Origin: Desulfosediminicola ganghwensis
Lineage (GTDB): Bacteria; Desulfobacterota; Desulfobulbia; Desulfobulbales; Desulfocapsaceae
DNA length: 64,000 nt
Assembly: GCF_005116675.2 (NCBI RefSeq)
Contig: NZ_CP050699.1
Span: forward strand, 1,325,001-1,389,000
Direction of reading: 5' to 3'
Within the stretch, counting starts at the first letter, position 1. Each line of letters opens with the position of its first letter. The notes under the pieces were generated by a model. It saw only the letters and a program-made list of their open reading frames with translations, was not told the DNA's origin and ran no database searches. This document shows, in pieces, positions 8,949 through 17,852 of the stretch. The position numbers were made by a program, and so were the translations under genes.

Positions 8949-9415
8949 AAAATCATACCTGTGTATAAGGATAAATTGGCTCTGTAAAAATAGGTTACCT
9001 TGGAGGATTGCCTTGCCCTACAAGCGCCAAGATATCGTTTACCTGACAGCGGTTGAGAATATCATCTTGATAAGAAGGTAGAAACTATTAAATTAATTAA
9101 ATTTTCCGGTTTGTTGTCCGCGGTGAAATCTGAGAGAGGTGGATTCTCCACTGCCACTTCACAGGATGGCTGGTTATGGTCTACTAATCCGGCGGCAAGA
9201 AAGATATGAGCCTGACAAAAATGTTAATTAAGCATGATGTTATTGCGCTATTTGTTCCTTCAGCCAAAAATGAGGATCGCACTCTGCACTCTTCTACAAT
9301 CCCACCCGTGGGTCTATTGTTACCATTTTCAGGGTTGTTTCAACCTCTGCCAGTCCCTGCTTAGCGGTTACCTTCCTCCTCAGTTTTTTACCCCCAAACA
9401 TTCCTGGAGGGGAAA
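8949..9415. other. Divergent intergenic region, nothing recognised
   Basis: 467 bases between the minus-strand acyltransferase and the plus-strand SnoaL-like gene. Promoters for both must lie here; no operator, hairpin or RNA gene could be supported. Confidence 0.4.
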
Positions 9416-9871
9416 ATGAAAAAAATCGTAACTATAGCTGCTATACTGTTTCTGACCAGTGCGTGCATGGCAGTCAAACACAAGGGACCTGGTAAAGTTG
9501 AATTGACCAACAAGGGAAAAGCTGCTGCAGTCATTGAGAGTATTGAGATCGGTAATCCGGAACCTATCGGTTACATTGACCCCCATAAGTACATCCAGCA
9601 TGACCTGGCCGTGGGCGACGGCTTAGCTGGTCTTGGAGAGGCCCTTGAAGCAATGGCCGTGGCGGGTACCCCGATGCTGTATACGAAAACCCATATGATT
9701 TTTGGTGAAGGGAATTTCGTGCTCGCTGTATCCGAAGGCAAGTTTCTCGGAAAACACGCTGATTTTTACGACCTGTTCCGTATCGAATCCGGAAAAATTG
9801 TTGAACAATTTGATACCATAGAGGAAATTCCTGCTAAAGAGCTGTGGAAAAACAGCAACGGAACGTGCTGA
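9416..9871 (+). CDS. Secreted SnoaL/NTF2-like protein
   Basis: A 151-residue protein with an N-terminal signal (KKIVTIAAILFLTSACMA); the cysteine in TSAC could be a lipoprotein site. The body matches small SnoaL-like proteins of the NTF2 cone fold: YIDPHKYIQHDLAVGDGLAG, then MIFGEGNFVLAVSEG, HADFYDLFRIESGKIVEQFD and IEEIP. Such proteins often bind hydrophobic ligands; many have no known reaction. GGAGGGG sits just ahead of the ATG. It stands alone and ends before the palindromic repeat at 9973. Confidence 0.8.
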   Translation: MKKIVTIAAILFLTSACMAVKHKGPGKVELTNKGKAAAVIESIEIGNPEPIGYIDPHKYIQHDLAVGDGLAGLGEALEAMAVAGTPMLYTKTHMIFGEGNFVLAVSEGKFLGKHADFYDLFRIESGKIVEQFDTIEEIPAKELWKNSNGTC

Positions 9872-9972
9872 ACTTAACGCTCTTTTTAGTGATAGCGAAT
9901 AAAAGACAGTGGCTCAATCCGGTTTCGATGCTGCAAATGATCGAGGCCTGATTGTTATGGGAATAACTATTG

Positions 9973-10020
9973 GGCAGACCACGTTTACTTGTATTTTATC
10001 GCCAGTAAACGTGGTCTGCC
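9973..10020. repeat. Palindromic repeat, copy 2, between convergent genes
   Basis: GGCAGACCACGTTTACT and AGTAAACGTGGTCTGCC are perfect 17-base arms around a 14-base loop. Arms and loop resemble copy 1 at 8256-8325. It lies between the ends of two convergent genes and might act as a two-way terminator, although no T-run follows on either side. Confidence 0.75.
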
Positions 10021-10022
10021 GC

Positions 10023-10688
10023 TCAATGCCGGTCGGGTTTTTTCTGCTGAACCTTTCCCAGGTTACGTAGCTGGGAGAGGAGACCATCTACGGTAAGGGT
10101 CGGGTTTACCGGGCATCCTGCTGCCTGCAGGACCACCGCAGTCCAGGAGTTACATGTCATAAGCAGGTGGTATTTCTCTTCTGAAGCGAAAAATCGGCTG
10201 AAACCATAGAGGCCTGGCCCCAAGGAAATGACCGAACCGTTCTCATCGCGCGAGAAGCTCTGGGCGATTCGCCTGATCATTTGCGCCAAACCGACAGCTG
10301 AGAGCTCTATCCTGATAATCTCGCTATTTGGAAAGGTAGCCTCTGGCGGCCTGTTCATACCGACGATGTGCAGAACACTTGTTGTAGGAAATACCAGGGC
10401 CTGGGCACCAAGAAACAGTCCCGGCTCCGGGGACCTGTAATATGCTCGATCTCCCCAACCGATTTCCAGGTAGTCCATATGAGCGAATTCAGCCAGTTTC
10501 GGCCAATCTGCCTGGTGAATGTCGGACTGCTGAACGACGATACCCGCATGCCAGTCGTGACTGACAACGTGGATTATCCTGGTCGGCTCACCTGGCAGAG
10601 GCGGGAAAAGAGTGTTGGAGCCGGTGGCGGAACAGGCAGGCAAGACTGCTATAAGGCAGAACGTTACCCGGACCAACAACCACCACAT
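10023..10688 (-). CDS. DUF2459 (TIGR02117-type) lipoprotein
   Basis: A 221-residue protein with a signal peptide ending in LPACS, a probable lipoprotein cleavage site. The sequence IIHVVSHDWHAGIVV, then EIGWGDRAYYRSPEPG and the later LMTCNSWTAVVLQAAGCPV match the DUF2459 family, whose conserved His and Cys-Asn residues suggest a papain-like or transferase fold, though no reaction is established. GGAGG lies six bases before the ATG. It follows the CocE-type hydrolase gene by 68 bases on the same strand, so it may be the last gene of a three-gene operon. Confidence 0.8.
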   Translation of the reverse strand: MWWLLVRVTFCLIAVLPACSATGSNTLFPPLPGEPTRIIHVVSHDWHAGIVVQQSDIHQADWPKLAEFAHMDYLEIGWGDRAYYRSPEPGLFLGAQALVFPTTSVLHIVGMNRPPEATFPNSEIIRIELSAVGLAQMIRRIAQSFSRDENGSVISLGPGLYGFSRFFASEEKYHLLMTCNSWTAVVLQAAGCPVNPTLTVDGLLSQLRNLGKVQQKKPDRH

Positions 10689-10756
10689 AGGCCACCTCCA
10701 GGATGAGTGATACGTCGCGAAAATCTCAAAGCGCGGCCTGATGGTCTCTTACACAA

Positions 10757-12784
10757 TCAGACAAGATCACGGGGTATCACATAATCCCAATTTTGTGAGT
10801 AGACACGCTTATCTCCTTCATAGGCATCAAGCTCCGCCCTGAGATAGAAATATTGCGATGAAGAACTCAGTACGGTGCGGCCTTTGGTACGAATGGACCA
10901 GTTGTTCCTGATAAATGATCTCTCCCAGGTGGTTTCACCCTGAACGGAATCGAAATCGTCGCCTTGATACGTGTACCATTCTTTCGCTGTGCGACTGATT
11001 GTCAGGTCAATTCTCTTGATATACTGTGATCCGTTGTCGTTGATCACCTTCAGCTGAGATACATCCGTAGCAAGATCCCGGATCACGGTCCAGTTGTGAT
11101 ATTCCGGTCTGATCACCTCCATCCTTTCAGGGGGAGCTGCTTCCGGTAGATCCAATTGACGAAGTCGTTTGTCTTCAGGCTGTGGTTTTCGAGTGGGTAG
11201 CAGCAACCTGCTGTTACTTGTATACAACTTGATTCCGGCTGACTCCGGTGCAGGCCACGCCATCGGCCAATACGAAGTGGAAACAGCCACACGTATTCTA
11301 TGACCGGCTGGAATCGCCTGGCCAATATAATTCAAATCCACCTTGACGGTATAGTGTTTGCCTGGCTCTAATGGTTCGGGGAATTCGCTGCTGTTTCTGT
11401 GTGTTAAATTGAGGAGGCCGTAGGAAATCCGGGTTGCTTTATCGTCCGGTGCTATATCGGACAGTCTGACAGCGATCATTGCAACGGGTTTGTCTGCTTC
11501 AAGTTCGAGCTCTACCCGAGGAGCCCCCAGTATCTCGATCGATTCCTTCAGTGGAGCACTGTCATAAACACGGGCGCCCCCGTCTTCCTGGCGCTGATCA
11601 TGCGGCAGATCCGGGGCGGCTGCGTAAGAACACCATTTCCCTGCAAACAGCCCCAGTCCAAGTGGAGACTGGAGTCGACAGCATTCATTCTCGCCGCTTG
11701 GTATGGCCGTGGGATCAAGCAACCGTGCCGGTGCCATGGAATAGATTGTTGTATTGATATTTGACGAAGGCCAGGATGTTTCCCCAACCCATCTTCCCCG
11801 TCGACACTCATAACTGGTGGTGGGCGGAACACTCTCCTGCATCCAGACACGGAGCATGGGTTCAGCCATTACTCCTGTATCGATGCCCTTCAGCCATGTG
11901 TCCCACCAGCGGAGCGCTTCCTGCAGAAATCCGATTGCCGGCCCGGGTATACCGACGTGGGGATATTTATGTCCCCAGGGACCTATAAGCCCTTTCCGTG
12001 GACCGGTCAGCCCGGTGAGTAGGCGAAAAACGGCGTTGGAATAGCCATCCGCCCATCCACTGACAGCCATCACCGGACACTCGATGGCTGCGAAGTTTTC
12101 GCACACCGAGCCGTGTTTCCAGTATTCATCCCGTCTCTGGTGTCGGAGCCACTTTTCCAGCCATAATCCACTTCCACGCAAACGCTCAAACCACATCTCG
12201 CGCCATTTTTCACCGGCAATTTCCGGGTCAGGCGGGCAGGAGTTGTAAGCAAACATGGTCGATGCCCAGGAGAGATTGTCACCCAGAAGACATCCCCCCA
12301 TATGGTGCACATCATCTGCAAAGCGATCGTCTGTCGAGGAGGCTGTAATAATTGCCGCAAGCTGAGGTGGTCGCATCGCCGCAATCTGAAGTCCGTTAAA
12401 ACCGCCCCAGGAGATCCCCATGATGCCAACTTTTCCGTTGCACCAGTCTTGTCGTTCCAGCCATTCAAGGATGGTTATACCGTCATCAAGCTCCTGCTGC
12501 AGATACTCATCCGCCAGAACTCCTTCCGAGTCGCCGCTGCCACGAAGATCAACCCTCACACCGGCGTAGCCATTTCCCGCGAAATAGCTGTAAATCTGAT
12601 TGTCACGGCTGCGCATGGAGTCCCGTTTGCGATAGGGGATATACTCAAGAATAGCGGGGACAGGATTTTCTTCGGCACTTTCCGGCAGCCAGAGCCTCGC
12701 TGCCAGCCTGACTCCGTCCTTCATCGGGATCCAGACATTCTCATACTGAACGACTTTGTGTGCAAATTCTCTAACGATCTTCAT
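10757..12784 (-). CDS. CocE/NonD family serine hydrolase (X-Pro dipeptidyl-peptidase-like)
   Basis: A 675-residue alpha/beta hydrolase of the CocE/NonD family. The nucleophile serine is in GIMGISWGGFNGLQIAA (near residue 125), preceded by VRVDLRGSGDSEG; the acid and histidine probably lie in SGWADGYSNAV and GPWGHKYPH. The C-terminal 250 residues form the jelly-roll domain of the family. Members cleave peptide, ester or amide bonds such as cocaine esters or X-Pro peptides. No signal peptide is seen, so it is cytoplasmic. Its start overlaps the end of the ATP-grasp gene by 14 bases, which indicates coupled translation and a shared substrate. Confidence 0.9.
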   Translation of the reverse strand: MKIVREFAHKVVQYENVWIPMKDGVRLAARLWLPESAEENPVPAILEYIPYRKRDSMRSRDNQIYSYFAGNGYAGVRVDLRGSGDSEGVLADEYLQQELDDGITILEWLERQDWCNGKVGIMGISWGGFNGLQIAAMRPPQLAAIITASSTDDRFADDVHHMGGCLLGDNLSWASTMFAYNSCPPDPEIAGEKWREMWFERLRGSGLWLEKWLRHQRRDEYWKHGSVCENFAAIECPVMAVSGWADGYSNAVFRLLTGLTGPRKGLIGPWGHKYPHVGIPGPAIGFLQEALRWWDTWLKGIDTGVMAEPMLRVWMQESVPPTTSYECRRGRWVGETSWPSSNINTTIYSMAPARLLDPTAIPSGENECCRLQSPLGLGLFAGKWCSYAAAPDLPHDQRQEDGGARVYDSAPLKESIEILGAPRVELELEADKPVAMIAVRLSDIAPDDKATRISYGLLNLTHRNSSEFPEPLEPGKHYTVKVDLNYIGQAIPAGHRIRVAVSTSYWPMAWPAPESAGIKLYTSNSRLLLPTRKPQPEDKRLRQLDLPEAAPPERMEVIRPEYHNWTVIRDLATDVSQLKVINDNGSQYIKRIDLTISRTAKEWYTYQGDDFDSVQGETTWERSFIRNNWSIRTKGRTVLSSSSQYFYLRAELDAYEGDKRVYSQNWDYVIPRDLV

Positions 12785-14066
12785 GGGATTCTATTTTGAA
12801 AGGCAACATCGCCAGGGCCGTCTGATAGTTCGCCGATAACTGCTCGTGACTGTCCGCCCCCATATAAAGAGCGGCAATCTCAAAGCTGTAACTATCCTGA
12901 TCAAACAATTCGGAAAGGCGCATGCCTTCCTGAATGTGGACAAGCACCTCCGTACCCGGAAATTTCTGCTCGACCTGTCTGATGTCTTTTTTACCTGGTA
13001 CCGCAACAACCCGACCATCCTGAAAAGCTCGAACCATAAACTTTGCAGCCACCTTCATCGGCCCTTGACGATATGGGAAATCAGGACGCTGCCCCAGGGC
13101 AAGATCAATCAGCACCTTGTGATGGTATTCGCCGTCAACCAGCTTGAAGAGCGGACAGTGAGATTTCGAAATTCGGGTATTGATCTCAAGGAGGTGGATG
13201 GTGTTTTTGTCTTCATTCCAATAAAACTCTATGTTGAATGGTGCATTATCGTATCCGATATGAACCATGACTTTTTGGGTTGCCTCTATCATGCGGTGTT
13301 GCACATCGGCAGGGAGGTTTGATGGGTACTGGTAACGTGTAAATGTCGAACTGTGGATGCTGTCACGAAGAGAATCTATAACTCCGTATATATGAACGCT
13401 CCCCTTATACACATACCCCTCAAGTGTGCACTGCTGACCGTGGGAGATAAGACCTTCGGCAATGCAGTGGTACCCGTCAACAGCTCTGATCCCTTCGGGC
13501 AGCTCAGCTTTGCTCAGGATTAAATTAAAAGGCTCTGCGTATCTGGCAATATTTTTACGAATAATATCAAGGCTGGTTTCGAACTCTCTGGTATCGCGTA
13601 TCAGAAAACCGAGATGGGACAGTACTGACTTGACAGGTTTGAGCCAGAAAGGAAAGTCCAGCGTGCATTGTGCAACAGCATCTTCCCGAAATGGATAAAT
13701 TTTCTGAAATGGTGGAACCAATTCCGGAATAACTTCTTTTTGAAGGAGGCGGCTCCAGTATTTATGCTCGCATTTAAGCACAGAGATAAGGCTTGGCCCC
13801 TCCAGGCCTATCTCATCTCGAATGAGAGGTAATGTCGTGCTGACAGGAAAATCCCAAAACCCGATAACAGCGTCAACAGTACCGTCAAATTCCAGCAATA
13901 CTCTTTGTGCATGCTCAAGAAGTTCTTGAACAGGAAAGCGTTTCACACGTTTTATCTCCTGGTAAGATAAAAGAGTATGAAAGCGGTATTGATCTGAAGA
14001 CTGCACTTCCTGCAGCTGGGCAAGGTGAAAATCGTCGAGACCTACCACAAAGATAATCTTAACCAT
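12771..14066 (-). CDS. ATP-grasp ligase
   Basis: A 431-residue protein with the ATP-grasp carboxylate-amine ligase layout: an N-terminal region with VKIIFVVGLDD, a lid segment with PFWLKPVKSVLSHLGFLI and a catalytic segment FNIEFYWNEDKNTIHLLEIN followed by TRISKSH, where the E and N residues bind magnesium-ATP. Such enzymes join a carboxylate to an amine or thiol by way of an acyl phosphate. It overlaps the CocE-type hydrolase by 14 bases. A ligase that makes an amide and a hydrolase that can cut one suggests a pathway for a small peptide or modified amino acid; the product is unknown. The ribosome site is weak. Confidence 0.85.
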   Translation of the reverse strand: MVKIIFVVGLDDFHLAQLQEVQSSDQYRFHTLLSYQEIKRVKRFPVQELLEHAQRVLLEFDGTVDAVIGFWDFPVSTTLPLIRDEIGLEGPSLISVLKCEHKYWSRLLQKEVIPELVPPFQKIYPFREDAVAQCTLDFPFWLKPVKSVLSHLGFLIRDTREFETSLDIIRKNIARYAEPFNLILSKAELPEGIRAVDGYHCIAEGLISHGQQCTLEGYVYKGSVHIYGVIDSLRDSIHSSTFTRYQYPSNLPADVQHRMIEATQKVMVHIGYDNAPFNIEFYWNEDKNTIHLLEINTRISKSHCPLFKLVDGEYHHKVLIDLALGQRPDFPYRQGPMKVAAKFMVRAFQDGRVVAVPGKKDIRQVEQKFPGTEVLVHIQEGMRLSELFDQDSYSFEIAALYMGADSHEQLSANYQTALAMLPFKIESHEDR

Positions 14067-14395
14067 TATTATTGGTACGTTGTGATTAATGGGTATTCAG
14101 GAAGTCTGCATATTTCCATCACCTTTATAAAAAAAACCGTGCCACCTGAGTTTCAAGGCAACCCGGCTATCTAAACTAAACCCGCAGTTTTCCGTCCCTG
14201 TCTTGCGGCAGGTTTGGCTTTATCGTATATCGAATACACTTACATAATTAATTTTAGGTAAGAAGGTCACCACATGTCAATGCACTGAAAAAAACAACAG
14301 CGAGTCCACACTGACATGTGTGGACTCGCTGCTATTTGAGAAAAGTGAGACTGAATTCTTATGTCGCAGGAGATGCTTTTTTGTTCTTGTCCCTT
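14067..14395. other. Intergenic region with terminator of DUF1499 gene A
   Basis: 329 bases. Holds the strong hairpin at 14298-14331 and the unmarked promoter of the ATP-grasp operon; nothing else recognised. Confidence 0.45.
14298..14331 (-). terminator. Terminator after DUF1499 gene A
   Basis: Perfect 14-base arms CAGCGAGTCCACAC and GTGTGGACTCGCTG with a six-base loop. On the minus strand the stem is followed by TTGTTTTTTTC, so it ends transcripts coming from the DUF1499/nhaD side. Confidence 0.85.
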
Positions 14396-14836
14396 CTAAT
14401 ACAGGGCAACAATCTGCTCATACCGATCCCGGCTGGCATCGTGGTTAAAGGTGTAGAGCCTTGGCGCGGAACGGAAGTGAACCACACCTTCGTTGGCATC
14501 CAGGTAAAATTCAATATCGTCACTCGTACCGAACAGACCGCTTTTGCTGAGTGCGTGAATATAAGGGCCTTCCACCTTACGCAGTTCGATCCGTTCAAAC
14601 CTTTCCAAAGCCTTCAGGATAGCTTTTTGGGTTTCTTCGAGGTTGCTTTTGAAAGGCATTGGTTCGACTTTATGCCGGGCTTGTTCTGTCTGGCTGGAAA
14701 CAGCGTTCAAATAACCCGGAATAGGTGCCAGCTTACCGTCTTTCACTCCAATACAGGAGGGCACAATTGCGTTTCTCATGAGAACCAGACTTGCAACCAC
14801 AACTACCACGGCAGAAACACCTAATATTGATCGCAT
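14396..14836 (-). CDS. DUF1499 membrane-anchored protein, copy A
   Basis: 146 residues with an N-terminal transmembrane or signal segment (SILGVSAVVVVVASLVLM) and a DUF1499 domain: LNAVSSQTE, YIHALSKSGLFGTSDDIEFYL, VVHFRSAPRLY and the closing RDRYEQIVALY. DUF1499 proteins are small envelope proteins of unknown role. The start at 14836 has GGAGAA in front, in line with the paralogue at 17204; a GTG twelve bases earlier is less likely. It follows nhaD copy A on the same strand. Its paralogue beside nhaD copy B has clearly diverged, unlike the antiporters. Confidence 0.82.
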   Translation of the reverse strand: MRSILGVSAVVVVVASLVLMRNAIVPSCIGVKDGKLAPIPGYLNAVSSQTEQARHKVEPMPFKSNLEETQKAILKALERFERIELRKVEGPYIHALSKSGLFGTSDDIEFYLDANEGVVHFRSAPRLYTFNHDASRDRYEQIVALY

Positions 14837-14933
14837 ACTCTTCTCCACTTTGAAAGTATTTCAGATTTGCTGTTGTACTTGTTGTATTTCGCTTTTCAGC
14901 TATATCTTTAATTTTTCAATAACATTATCTGTG

Positions 14934-14967
14934 GTCGGAGACCGGTTACATTGATCCGGCCTCCGAC
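14934..14967 (-). terminator. Hairpin after nhaD copy A
   Basis: GTCGGAGACCGG and CCGGCCTCCGAC pair with one mismatch around a ten-base loop directly after the nhaD stop codon. The T-run is poor, so it may slow rather than end transcription and limit expression of the following DUF1499 gene. Confidence 0.6.
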
Positions 14968-14976
14968 AGCAATCTG

Positions 14977-16410
14977 TTACATCAGCGAGCCATTGACCAG
15001 GAAATGGGCATAGATGCTGGCGATGTAGCCAAGGGCAATTACCGGGGTCCACTTGAGGTGGCCCAGGAAGGTGTACTTGCCGCGGGCAGCACCCATCAGG
15101 GCCACGCCTGCCGCGGAACCGATGGAGAGCATTGAGCCACCGACACCTGCAGTCAGGGTCACCAGCAGCCACTGGCCATGGGACATTTCAGGCATCATGG
15201 TGAGTACGGCAAACATTACCGGGATGTTGTCGACAATGGCGGAGAGGATGCCGACCAAAATGTTGGCGGTGGTTGGTCCGAGATCGAGGTACATGAACTT
15301 GGAGACCATCGCCAGGTAGCCCATGAAGCCGAGGCCGCCCACACAGAGAATGATGCCGTAGAAGAAGAGCAGGGTATCCCACTCGGCGCGGGCAACTTTG
15401 GTGAATACATCGAATGGAACCAGATCGCCGATGCGCTCGGCATCTTTTTCGGAACTGAAGGTGGCCTTGTTCTTTTTGTGGGTTTTATGCAGGTAGTAAC
15501 CAAAGATCTGCAACAGGGCCAAACCAGCCATCATACCGACCATTGGCGGCAGGCCGAGGAAGTTGTGGAAGCTCACCGCGGTGGCGATGGTCCAGAGGAA
15601 GAGGCCCATGATGACGAAGGCTCCACGCTTAAGCTGGATGTTGCCGACATTGGAGTCAGGCTGGGCCTTGGGCACGGCAAAGTGCATGATCGCCGCAGGA
15701 ACAAGCCAGTTAACCAGGGCTGGGACAAAGAGTACCAGGAACTCCTGGAACTGGATGATACCTTTCTGCCATACCATCAGGGTGGTGATGTCGCCGAACG
15801 GGCTGAAGGCGCCGCCGGCATTGGCAGCTACAACGATATTGATACAGGCGAGTCCGACAAACTTCTTGTCTTCTTTGCCGATGGCCATGACCACGGCACA
15901 CATCAGCAGCGCGGTGGTGAGATTGTCGGCAACGGGGGAGATAACGAACGAAAGGGCACCGGTTACCCAGAACAGTTTCCGGAAAGAATAGCCGGCGTTG
16001 ACCAGCTTCACCCGGAGCACTTCAAAGACTTTACGCTCTTCCATGGAGTTGATGAAGGTCATGGCCACCAGCAGGAACAGGAACAACTCGGCAAACTCGA
16101 GAATGTTGTGCCTGATGGCGACCTCGGCGGTGTGATCAACGCCCTTGATCGCGTAAATGAGTCCAATAAGGCCCCAGATGACGCCTGCAGCCAGCAACGC
16201 CGGTTTCGATTTTCTCATATGCGTTTTTTCTTCAAGCATGACGAAGGCATACGCAATGACAAAGGTTAATATTCCGACATAGCCAACCCAGTGCATGGTC
16301 AGGTCGAGCTGGATACCTGTATCCCCGCCTGAAGCCGCCATGGCCATCGAGCTGCAACCCAGAACGGTGCCGAGGGTAACAAATAACTTAATAAGACTCA
16401 TCTTCTGCAT
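14977..16410 (-). CDS. nhaD: NhaD-type sodium/proton antiporter, copy A
   Basis: 477 residues with a signal-like N-terminus and about eleven to twelve membrane segments. It belongs to the NhaD branch of the ion-transporter superfamily: VISPVADNLTTALLMCAVVM, ANAGGAFSPFGDITTLMVWQ and the second-half repeat LSAIVDNIPVMFAVLTMMP carry the conserved polar residues inside membrane helices. It exports sodium (or lithium) in exchange for protons and supports growth under high salt or alkaline stress. The coding sequence is practically identical to copy B at 17853-19286; only one residue near the start differs (L6 versus F6). A sigma-54 promoter lies about 225 bases upstream (16634-16649). A DUF1499 gene follows. 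Confidence 0.93.
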   Translation of the reverse strand: MQKMSLIKLFVTLGTVLGCSSMAMAASGGDTGIQLDLTMHWVGYVGILTFVIAYAFVMLEEKTHMRKSKPALLAAGVIWGLIGLIYAIKGVDHTAEVAIRHNILEFAELFLFLLVAMTFINSMEERKVFEVLRVKLVNAGYSFRKLFWVTGALSFVISPVADNLTTALLMCAVVMAIGKEDKKFVGLACINIVVAANAGGAFSPFGDITTLMVWQKGIIQFQEFLVLFVPALVNWLVPAAIMHFAVPKAQPDSNVGNIQLKRGAFVIMGLFLWTIATAVSFHNFLGLPPMVGMMAGLALLQIFGYYLHKTHKKNKATFSSEKDAERIGDLVPFDVFTKVARAEWDTLLFFYGIILCVGGLGFMGYLAMVSKFMYLDLGPTTANILVGILSAIVDNIPVMFAVLTMMPEMSHGQWLLVTLTAGVGGSMLSIGSAAGVALMGAARGKYTFLGHLKWTPVIALGYIASIYAHFLVNGSLM

Positions 16411-16633
16411 TAAATCTCTCCTGTGGTGATGCTTGTAAAAACGTTCCTCGTTGGCAAGATGGCGAACGGGGGGAGCGCATGTGTTGTAGAACGCTGTATT
16501 GTCATTTGCTGCTACACGCCCTTGCGTTTCAATCCGTTACATCGGTATGTCTCAGTTCGACGTGTTGATGCATGTGATCTGATCCCATACTGTTCCAGGA
16601 TGTTGAAGCCACAAAGTGTAACACTGTAGGTAT

Positions 16634-16649
16634 AGCAACTGACATGCCA
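16634..16649 (-). promoter_or_regulatory. Sigma-54 promoter of nhaD copy A
   Basis: Minus strand reads TGGCATGTCAGTTGCT, which matches the TGGCAC-N5-TTGCW consensus at every key position except C6. GG and GC have the required ten-base spacing. Transcription would begin near 16622, about 210 bases before the start codon. Confidence 0.8.
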
Positions 16650-16940
16650 GGGCGTGATGAATCGTAACTAAGAGGGATTGTGCAAGGAGGGTTCGACCGG
16701 CGTGATTCGAATGTCACGATCGAAGAAGGGAGGTTCCGGCATTAGAGTGTGCAGTTTTAAGAGGCTGTCCGTGCGTGCTAATTGTCGTGTATGTTATGCT
16801 CTCGCATTTTGAAAAAGAGGTGTTGGGGAGGTGTAACAGCACGGAGTGTAAAGCGTGAAATTTTTCGGTTCCGGCCAGCATTCGCTGTAAAGGTATTGGG
16901 ATTTGCTAACCATCGGCAGGAGAATGGAGGGTAAAAACCT

Positions 16941-16969
16941 TTTACAGGTTGCAAAGATTTCAGACAGGT
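16941..16969. promoter_or_regulatory. Conserved upstream element, copy A
   Basis: TTTACAGGTTGCAAAG, five bases, then CAGACAGGT; nearly the same block is at 21312-21340. Position about 300 bases above a sigma-54 promoter suggests an enhancer for an activator of the NtrC type, perhaps the one encoded at 23494. Confidence 0.45.
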
Positions 16970-17160
16970 GGAACTTTCGATCACTCCCCGGCTAACAGGA
17001 TATTGGTTGTGATATTGCTTGAAGCAGAGGGGGAGGACAGCTCAATGGAGAATGTGGATATACGGAGTGACGCGGGAGGGGCGTTTTCTGGTGTATCTTG
17101 TTGAGGCGGGTGGTGAGGCTGCCTGAAAGGTGGCGGGATACATGCGATGGAAAGCAAATA

Positions 17161-17190
17161 TAACGAGTTCACACTGATGTGAACTCGTTA
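17161..17190 (-). terminator. Terminator after DUF1499 gene B
   Basis: Perfect 13-base arms TAACGAGTTCACA and TGTGAACTCGTTA with a four-base loop, just past the DUF1499 B stop. The minus strand continues TATTTGCTTTCC, a weak T-run. The stem resembles the terminator of copy A. Confidence 0.75.
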
Positions 17191-17203
17191 AGTTTGTTTG
17201 CCA

Positions 17204-17644
17204 TCAGTACAGCGCAACGATCTGTTCGTAACGATCCCGGCAGGTTTGTTTACTGAAGGTATAGAGTCTGGGCGCGGAACGGTAATGAACCACCCCTGCG
17301 TTCTCATCAATGTAAAACTCGATATCGGTGGATGAACCGAATACGCCATTTTTACTCAAAGCATGTATGTATGGGCCTTCGACTTTCTGCAGTTCAATGC
17401 AATCGACTTTATCAAGTGCTTGTAATATAGAGCCCTTCGTCTCTTCGAGATTGCTTTTGAATCGGAGCGGCTCGACCCTGTTCCGGGCAACCTCGGTCTG
17501 GCTGGACACTGCATTCAGAAAGCCGGGAGGTGGGGCGAGTTTGCCGTCAATAGCTCCAATGCCAGAGGGTATAATCGTGTTTCGCAGTAAAATGAAACCG
17601 GCGAAAACTGCTGCAGCTGCAGAAATACCTATCAATGCTCTCAT
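17204..17644 (-). CDS. DUF1499 membrane-anchored protein, copy B
   Basis: 146 residues, same length and layout as the copy at 14396: an N-terminal hydrophobic segment (ALIGISAAAAVFAGFILL), then LNAVSSQTE, YIHALSKNGVFGSSTDIEFYI, VVHYRSAPRLY and RDRYEQIVALY. The two proteins agree in roughly two thirds of positions by eye. It follows nhaD copy B by 208 bases, with a hairpin between. Being kept next to each antiporter copy suggests a functional tie to ion transport or the envelope, but no function is known for the family. Confidence 0.82.
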   Translation of the reverse strand: MRALIGISAAAAVFAGFILLRNTIIPSGIGAIDGKLAPPPGFLNAVSSQTEVARNRVEPLRFKSNLEETKGSILQALDKVDCIELQKVEGPYIHALSKNGVFGSSTDIEFYIDENAGVVHYRSAPRLYTFSKQTCRDRYEQIVALY

Positions 17645-17810
17645 AATACCTCCTGTTCTCGGTACGTTCAGATTTTAGCTCAAATGTACCATGATCATTT
17701 CGTCTAAATAAAGAAAAACATATGATGTTAAGCTGTTATCGTTTTTCTGAATGATCGTTTTTTCGAGAGATACTCAATGAAGGTATCTGTAAGTATAGAT
17801 TTTTGCTCAT

Positions 17811-17842
17811 TCGGAGGCCGGCTGTATTGATCCGGCCTCCGA
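17811..17842 (-). terminator. Hairpin after nhaD copy B
   Basis: Perfect 11-base arms TCGGAGGCCGG and CCGGCCTCCGA around ten bases, next to the nhaD stop codon. Like the copy A hairpin it has no strong T-run and may partly attenuate read-through into DUF1499 B. Confidence 0.6.
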
Positions 17843-17852
17843 CAGCAATCTG

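Larger units (their letters stand above)
16411..17203. promoter_or_regulatory. Long leader and promoter region of nhaD copy A
   Basis: 793 bases without a gene. It contains a -24/-12 promoter (16634-16649), an untranslated leader of about 210 bases, and an upstream block (16941-16969) also present about 310 bases above the SLC13 promoter at 21001. Parts of the sequence between resemble the SLC13 upstream region, for example TGATGAATCGTAAC versus TGATAAATCGTATC just above the promoter. Confidence 0.65.

Noticed and set aside
15178-16269. 363-codon open frame on the plus strand opposite nhaD copy A (and its twin at 18054-19145)
   Set aside because: It is antisense to a clear transporter gene, is very rich in D, E, G and H as expected from reading membrane helices backwards, and has no family features.
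16941-16969. A further sigma-54 promoter in the conserved upstream block (TTGCAA)
   Set aside because: The GG-N10-GC spacing is not met on either strand, so it was kept only as a possible binding element.
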